Origin: Pseudomonas sp. A-RE-19
Lineage (GTDB): Bacteria; Pseudomonadota; Gammaproteobacteria; Pseudomonadales; Pseudomonadaceae
Assembly: GCF_019956555.1 (NCBI RefSeq)
Contig: NZ_JAHBDQ010000055.1
Coordinates: forward strand, 162,074 to 226,073
DNA length: 64,000 nt
Direction: 5' to 3'
The translations under genes and the position numbers were made by a program. The notes beneath the pieces are model-generated. The model searched no databases. It was given only the letters and a program-made list of their open reading frames with translations, and was not told the origin of the DNA. Positions 59,711 through 64,000 of this stretch are shown here, piece by piece; within the stretch, counting starts at the first letter, position 1, and each line of letters opens with the position of its first letter.

Positions 59711-61228
59711 CTATCTAACCGTGTCCTCCCGCCCCCGCAACACTCTGTTCGGCATGGCAATCGCCGCCGCCAACCCCAGCAATGACACCGCTGCGCTGAC
59801 CATCAGCAAATGCCGGAAGGTCAGCAGCAGCTCAGCGCGCAAGGCGTTTTGCGCATCACCTGGCGCGGCGTTCAAACCGTCCAGCAGAACATTCCCCGAA
59901 CGCCCTTCAGCCATCAGCGACGAGCCGGCCAGGTGGGCAAAACTCGAATCCTGCAACAACGCCAGCAGCAGTGCCGACATCAACGCCACACCCACTGCGC
60001 CACCCAGGGAACGGAACAGATTGGTGGTGCTGGTGGCGACGCCGATGTCCCGTTGTTCCACCGAGTTTTGCGTGCCTACCAATGAAGTCGGGAACTGCAT
60101 ACCGCTGGCGATGCCGCTGAGCAACATGAACAGGCTGCTCAGCAGAAACGACTGAGGCGCGCTGAGCGCCATGCCGAGAATCGAGAACGGCATCAGCAGG
60201 GCACCGGTCAGGATCATCGGTTTGTAACGACCGGTCACCGATGTCCGGCGCCCGGCGAAGTACGCGCCTATCGGCAAGCCCATGGCCAGCGGCAACAAGT
60301 GCAGCGCGGCGCTGTCGGCCCCTGCACCGGTGACGCTCTGAAAACGCAGCGGCATCAGCACAATCAAGGAAATCGCCTGGAAACTGGTGAAGAAAATCGT
60401 GCACCAGCAGAGGATCGCGTTGCGGTTGGCGAACAAATGCATCGGCAGTAACGGTTCCCGCGCCCGTCGTTCATGCCAGACGAACACGGCCAGCACCACC
60501 ACCGCACAACCGAGCAAACCCGCCACTTCGGCACTGCGCCACGAATGGCCCTGGCCGACCTGAGTGATGCCCAGCAACAACGCCGTCAGGCCAATGATCA
60601 TCAGCAACGTACCGAGGTAGTCGATGATCGGCTTGCGCTGTGGCACTGGCAGCCCCACCAGTGTGCGGTGGGCCACCAGCCAGGCACCCAGGCCCAGTGG
60701 AAGATTGATCAGAAACACCCAGCGCCAGGACAGGTATTCGGTCATGTAGCCACCGAGAACCGGGCCGGCCACGCTGGCCACCGCATACATGCTGCTGAAG
60801 TAACCCTGATAACGACCGCGTTCGCGGGGTGGCACGATGTCGCCGATGATCGCCTGGCTCACCGAAATCATTCCGCCGGCGCCGATGCCCTGAAGAATCC
60901 GCGCCAGCACCAGTTGCTCCATGCTCTGCGCCATACCGCAGAACAACGAAGCCAGGGTGAACAGCCCCATGCCGAACAGCATCAACCTGCGGCGGCCATA
61001 CAAATCGCCGAGTTTGCCGTAGATCGGCACCGCCACGGTCATCGCTACCATGTACCCGGAAATCACCCAGGCCAGCAGGCTGACGTCCTTGAATTGCGCG
61101 GAAATGGCCGGCATCGATACGGCGACAATGGTCTGGTCCAGCGCGCCCAGAAAGATCGCCAGCATCAGGGCGATCAGCACGCTGCGAATGGCCGGTTTGG
61201 GCGTTTCAGGCTGGTTGAGATTGGTCAC
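59711..61228 (-). CDS. MFS transporter, DHA2 family (14 helices)
   Basis: A 505-aa proton-linked multidrug transporter of the EmrB/QacA type with about 14 hydrophobic helices. Motif A is GKLGDLYGRRR; motif C-like GPVLGGYM is also present. The start is a GTG at 61228 (VTNLNQPETPKP), with CAGG 8 nt upstream; the longer frame to 61324 has no helix or ribosome-binding site. It lies 79 bp after pobA on the same strand and may be co-transcribed, but a role in hydroxybenzoate transport is unproven. Confidence 0.87.
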   Translation of the reverse strand: MTNLNQPETPKPAIRSVLIALMLAIFLGALDQTIVAVSMPAISAQFKDVSLLAWVISGYMVAMTVAVPIYGKLGDLYGRRRLMLFGMGLFTLASLFCGMAQSMEQLVLARILQGIGAGGMISVSQAIIGDIVPPRERGRYQGYFSSMYAVASVAGPVLGGYMTEYLSWRWVFLINLPLGLGAWLVAHRTLVGLPVPQRKPIIDYLGTLLMIIGLTALLLGITQVGQGHSWRSAEVAGLLGCAVVVLAVFVWHERRAREPLLPMHLFANRNAILCWCTIFFTSFQAISLIVLMPLRFQSVTGAGADSAALHLLPLAMGLPIGAYFAGRRTSVTGRYKPMILTGALLMPFSILGMALSAPQSFLLSSLFMLLSGIASGMQFPTSLVGTQNSVEQRDIGVATSTTNLFRSLGGAVGVALMSALLLALLQDSSFAHLAGSSLMAEGRSGNVLLDGLNAAPGDAQNALRAELLLTFRHLLMVSAAVSLLGLAAAIAMPNRVLRGREDTVR

Positions 61229-61307
61229 GGGTAAAACCTGCGGGCAGTGATGGACCCGCCAGAGGCAAGGCGAGCGGGGATGCTCGCCAGTGTAAGTCGG
61301 TAGGAAG

Positions 61308-62501
61308 CTATTCGATAGCCTCATAAGGAAGGCCGACGTAATTTTCCGCGATGGTTTTTCGACCCGCCTCGGAGTCCACGAAATAGGCCAGCTCCGATTC
61401 GCTGATGCGCTGGCTGAACGCGTCGTGCTCGTCGAAGCGATGCAACATCGAGGTCATCCACCAGGAAAACCGCTCGGCTTTCCACACCCGCCGCAAGCAG
61501 ACCTCGGAATACTTCTCCAGCAAATCCACACGGCCTTCGCGGTAAACCTTCAGCAGAATATTGAACAACGTACTGACATCGCTGGCCGCCAGGTTCAGGC
61601 CCTTGGCGCCGGTGGGCGGGACGATGTGCGCGGCGTCGCCGACCAGGAACATCCGCCCGTATTGCATCGGCTCGACCACGAAACTGCGCAGTGGCGCGAT
61701 GCTTTTTTCAATCGACGGACCGGTCACCAGCGCGTCGGCGAGGGCGGTCGGCAGACGGGATTTGAGCTCATCCCAGAAGCGCTGATCGGACCAGTCCTCG
61801 ACTTGATCCTGGGCCGGAACCTGGAGGTAATAACGGGTACGTGTCGGCGAACGCATGCTGCACAGCGCAAAACCCCGTTCATGCCGCGCGTAGACCAATT
61901 CCTCGTGAACGGGCGGCGTGTCAGCGAGAATTCCCAGCCAGCCGAACGGATACACCCGCTCGAACACCTTCAGGCAGTCAGCGGGGATCGACTGCCGCGC
62001 CACGCCATGGAAACCATCGCAACCGGCGATGTAGTCACAATCGAGTCGCCAGGTTTCGCCGTCCTTGTCGAAGGTGAGATAGGGTTCAGCGGTTTTCATG
62101 CCGTGGGGGACGACGTTGCCGGCTTCATAAATCGTCTGCGCACCGGCGTCCCGACGGGCGGCCATCAGGTCGCGGGTGACCTCAGTCTGACCGTAGATCA
62201 TTACGGTTTTGCCTCCGGTCAGCGTCTGCAGATCGATGTGTACGCGGCGTCCGTCGAGGGCCAGTTCGAAGCCTGCGTGAACCAGCCCTTCGGTGTCCAT
62301 GCGCTGACCCACCCCGGCCTGACGCAACAGCTCTACCATGCCTTGTTCGAGGACCCCGGCGCGGATGCGACCCAGCACATAGTCCGGGGTCTGGCGTTCG
62401 AGGATCAGGGTGTCGATGCCGGCGTTATGCAGCAATTGGCCGAGTAGCAAACCAGAGGGGCCGGCGCCGATGATGGCAACTTGGGTTTTTAGCGTTTTCA
62501 T
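61308..62501 (-). CDS. pobA: 4-hydroxybenzoate 3-monooxygenase
   Basis: A 397-aa flavoprotein that converts 4-hydroxybenzoate to protocatechuate using NADPH and O2. The FAD motif GAGPSG is at 12-17; RAGVLEQGMVELL and VGDAAHIVPPTGAKGLN (the second FAD block) are present. Length is close to the 394-aa P. fluorescens enzyme. I chose the ATG at 62501 (MKTLKTQVAIIG), the known N-terminus of the family. The AraC-type activator gene is divergent. Confidence 0.96.
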   Translation of the reverse strand: MKTLKTQVAIIGAGPSGLLLGQLLHNAGIDTLILERQTPDYVLGRIRAGVLEQGMVELLRQAGVGQRMDTEGLVHAGFELALDGRRVHIDLQTLTGGKTVMIYGQTEVTRDLMAARRDAGAQTIYEAGNVVPHGMKTAEPYLTFDKDGETWRLDCDYIAGCDGFHGVARQSIPADCLKVFERVYPFGWLGILADTPPVHEELVYARHERGFALCSMRSPTRTRYYLQVPAQDQVEDWSDQRFWDELKSRLPTALADALVTGPSIEKSIAPLRSFVVEPMQYGRMFLVGDAAHIVPPTGAKGLNLAASDVSTLFNILLKVYREGRVDLLEKYSEVCLRRVWKAERFSWWMTSMLHRFDEHDAFSQRISESELAYFVDSEAGRKTIAENYVGLPYEAIE

Positions 62502-62680
62502 TGTTTTTATGACTCGCAAGCTCCACGCGGCCAAGGCCGGTGAATGATTTTTATGGATCGAGTACTTGCATTTTTCACTTGCGAGTCTGTCAATTGAAGG
62601 TGAAAACTGAGCCGATACCTGTACATTCTGCCAATCGGTGCGATTATCGCCCCGTTACCCTCGAGGCCTGGATTGAAGTG

Positions 62681-63592
62681 ATGAACAAGCCTGACCTGCC
62701 GTCGATTCCGGTGTTCAAACTCTACGGTGAAAGCCTGGACTGGCCGACCCCTGACTTGTTGCACTGCGAAACCATTTCCAAACGCAGCCGCGAACATCAA
62801 TGGGAAATCAAACCCCACCGCCACGCCGATTTGTGTCAGTTGCTCTTCGTCTTCAAAGGTCAGGCAGAGCTTCAAATCGAAGGTAAACGCTCACAATTGA
62901 CCGAGCCGGCCATCCTGATCCTGCCGCCGTTATCGGTGCATGGTTATCGGTTTTCCGAGGACGTCGAAGGGTTCGTCGTCACGCTGGCCGCGCCGTTGAT
63001 CGCCCACCTGCAGGCGCAACTGGGTCATTCGGTGAACGCTCTGGCGCAGGCCGAAAGCTACCCGGCGGGCAAGGACAGCGAGTACCTCAACAGCCTGTTT
63101 TCAGCGCTGCAAAGCGAATACACCGGCCATCAACCGGCTCGGGAAATGCTCATGCATTCGCTGGTCAGCGTGATCATGGTGTGGATCAGCCGTCAGGTGA
63201 TTCAGCGCCATACCGCCAGTCAGCGCCCACAGCGTGCCCGGGAATACCTCAACGGTTTTATTCAGCTGGTGGAAGAGACCTATCGCCAGCACGTCAAGGT
63301 CGAGGACCTGGCCCATCGGCTGGGGATTTCCGTGTCCCACCTCAACGGCACGTGCCGTGAACTGGCGGGGCAACCGGCGTTGCAGATCATGCACGAGCGT
63401 CAATTGCTGGAGGCCAAGCGCTTGCTGACCTACACCAGCATGACCATTTATGAAATGTCCGACGTGTTGGGGTTTTCCGATCCGACCAACTTCACACGCC
63501 TGTTCCGGCGTCGCGTGGGGATTTCGCCCAAGGCCTTTCGCGACCGCTTGAAGGCCGATCAGGACCATGCCGATCAGGATAGCGAGGCCTGA
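62681..63592 (+). CDS. pobR: AraC-family activator of pobA (PobR type)
   Basis: A 303-aa regulator. The N-terminal cupin-like domain (PHRHADLCQLLFVFKGQAEL) would bind 4-hydroxybenzoate, and the C-terminal double HTH (VEDLAHRLGISVSHLNGTCR and DVLGFSDPTNFTRLFRRRVG) binds DNA. The ATG at 62681 gives the usual start, MNKPDLPSIPVFKLYGE. Divergent position to pobA supports the PobR name; pseudomonad PobR belongs to the AraC family, unlike that of Acinetobacter. The 179-bp gap holds both promoters. Confidence 0.87.
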   Translation: MNKPDLPSIPVFKLYGESLDWPTPDLLHCETISKRSREHQWEIKPHRHADLCQLLFVFKGQAELQIEGKRSQLTEPAILILPPLSVHGYRFSEDVEGFVVTLAAPLIAHLQAQLGHSVNALAQAESYPAGKDSEYLNSLFSALQSEYTGHQPAREMLMHSLVSVIMVWISRQVIQRHTASQRPQRAREYLNGFIQLVEETYRQHVKVEDLAHRLGISVSHLNGTCRELAGQPALQIMHERQLLEAKRLLTYTSMTIYEMSDVLGFSDPTNFTRLFRRRVGISPKAFRDRLKADQDHADQDSEA

Positions 63593-63603
63593 ACCCCCCT
63601 TCA

Positions 63604-63625
63604 TTATCGGAGGGTTATCGGAGGG
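63604..63625. repeat. 11-bp tandem duplication at the end of the small membrane-protein gene
   Basis: TTATCGGAGGG occurs twice head-to-tail (63604-63614 and 63615-63625). The stop codon of the minus-strand 58-aa gene lies in the second copy. Confidence 0.8.
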
Positions 63626-63791
63626 CGTTGAGGGTCGCGTTGTGGGGAATGCAGCGCTCGAAGTTGCAGCTCGCGTATTCATGGGGCACTTGTCGCAACT
63701 GCTCGACACGCCAGGCCGCTGTGCCATATAGCGCCAGCGTCGCCGCGCAAGTGATGAAAATGGCGAGGTATCTTCTTGTTTTGATGTTCAT
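63615..63791 (-). CDS. small membrane protein, 58 aa
   Basis: A 58-aa protein starting MNIKTRRYLAIFITCAATLA, with one helix at about 7-25 and a short external part with two cysteines (SCNFERCIPHN) that could pair. GAGG lies 8 nt before the ATG at 63791. No known domain. The gene ends within an 11-bp tandem duplication. Confidence 0.6.
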   Translation of the reverse strand: MNIKTRRYLAIFITCAATLALYGTAAWRVEQLRQVPHEYASCNFERCIPHNATLNALR

Positions 63792-63857
63792 GGCGTTGAC
63801 CTCTGAACGAATACCTTTCGGTACTACGTTGAGCATAGGTCAGCGCGGATGAGTTGT

Positions 63858-63880
63858 GTAGGAGCTGCCGAAGCAGACTG
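63858..63880. repeat. truncated REP of the GTAGGAGCTGCCGAAG type
   Basis: Only the first ~18 bases of the family consensus are present (TGTAGGAGCTGCCGAAGC); the GGCTGCGATC end is missing. Confidence 0.6.
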
Positions 63881-63913
63881 TGTGAAAACCTAGCCATTTG
63901 CGCAACGATTCAA

Positions 63914-63949
63914 GAAAATGCCCCGTATTGAAAGATACGGGGCATTTTT
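63914..63949. terminator. strong bidirectional terminator at right edge
   Basis: A perfect 13-bp stem containing ATGCCCCGTAT/ATACGGGGCAT with loop TGAAAG is flanked by A- and T-runs. No gene to its right is visible in the last 50 bp, so it probably ends a leftward gene beyond the window. Confidence 0.85.
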
Positions 63950-64000
63950 GCTGTGGCGTATATCCAAGGTGAACCACGAAACCAGACCAGCCTATTCCCG

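Noticed and set aside
63950..64000. Start or end of another gene at the right edge
   Set aside because: Fifty bases after the terminator show no start codon with a ribosome-binding site and no recognisable protein; the sequence ends too soon to judge.

Overview
This window is a piece of a Pseudomonas chromosome, most likely from the P. fluorescens group. The evidence is the moderately high GC content, gene orders that match those known from pseudomonads (glpDRKF; grxD-bfrB-bfd-Prx-rnt-pyrC-motY-argG; SDR-hugZ-fxsA-groESL; colRS-methyltransferase; mexVW; imelysin cluster-bifA-sodB-argO-argP), and many copies of the REP palindromes typical of fluorescent pseudomonads. I see no tRNA, rRNA, CRISPR array, transposase or phage genes. 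Family names rest on recognising the proteins by eye; no database search was run.

Layout. 1-2200: acidic amino-acid ABC transporter (permease cut by the left edge, binding protein), with a sigma-54 promoter and two AauR-type enhancer sites. 2.2-7.3 kb: glycerol regulon glpF-glpK-glpR-glpD. 7.7-10.5 kb: ybaK, then argF coupled to an orphan ABC ATPase, with an ArgR operator. 10.8-20 kb: a small hypothetical gene, a molybdopterin oxidoreductase, grxD, bacterioferritin with its ferredoxin (Fur box), a peroxiredoxin, rnt/pyrC, motY and argG (three tandem ArgR half-sites). 20.0-21.9 kb: a lower-GC accessory patch with a two-helix membrane protein of unknown function, a strongly strand-asymmetric leader and an orphan NarL/EvgA-type response regulator. 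22-26.7 kb: PA3496-family gene, nth and an Rnf cluster. 26.8-34.8 kb: metG, apbC/mrp, an SDR, hugZ-like, fxsA and groESL with a sigma-32 promoter. 34.9-41 kb: PAP2 phosphatase, LTA-synthase-like protein, colRS, the 222-aa methyltransferase and two very small coupled genes. 41-45 kb: RND pump mexVW. 45.4-51 kb: imelysin/di-heme iron-acquisition cluster, interrupted by a DUF190 gene. 51-58.6 kb: bifA, sodB, argO-ACT, argP, an epimerase preceded by a heptamer tandem repeat, and a coiled-coil membrane protein. 58.7-64 kb: double-Cache protein, DHA2-type MFS transporter, pobA/pobR and a small membrane protein.

The most unusual item is the Rnf cluster (22.9-26.7 kb). The order is rnfA-B-D-G-E-nth with every junction overlapping, so there is no room for rnfC. 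RnfA lacks both cysteines, and RnfE one of two, that hold the intramembrane [2Fe-2S] cluster in canonical Rnf. RnfB ends in an Ala/Lys-rich tail of the kind usually found on RnfC. This looks like a reduced or repurposed Rnf complex. Next in interest are the 20-21.9 kb patch with its A/C-rich leader, a ColR box whose T-run may double as a terminator tail, and the heptamer repeat before the epimerase gene.
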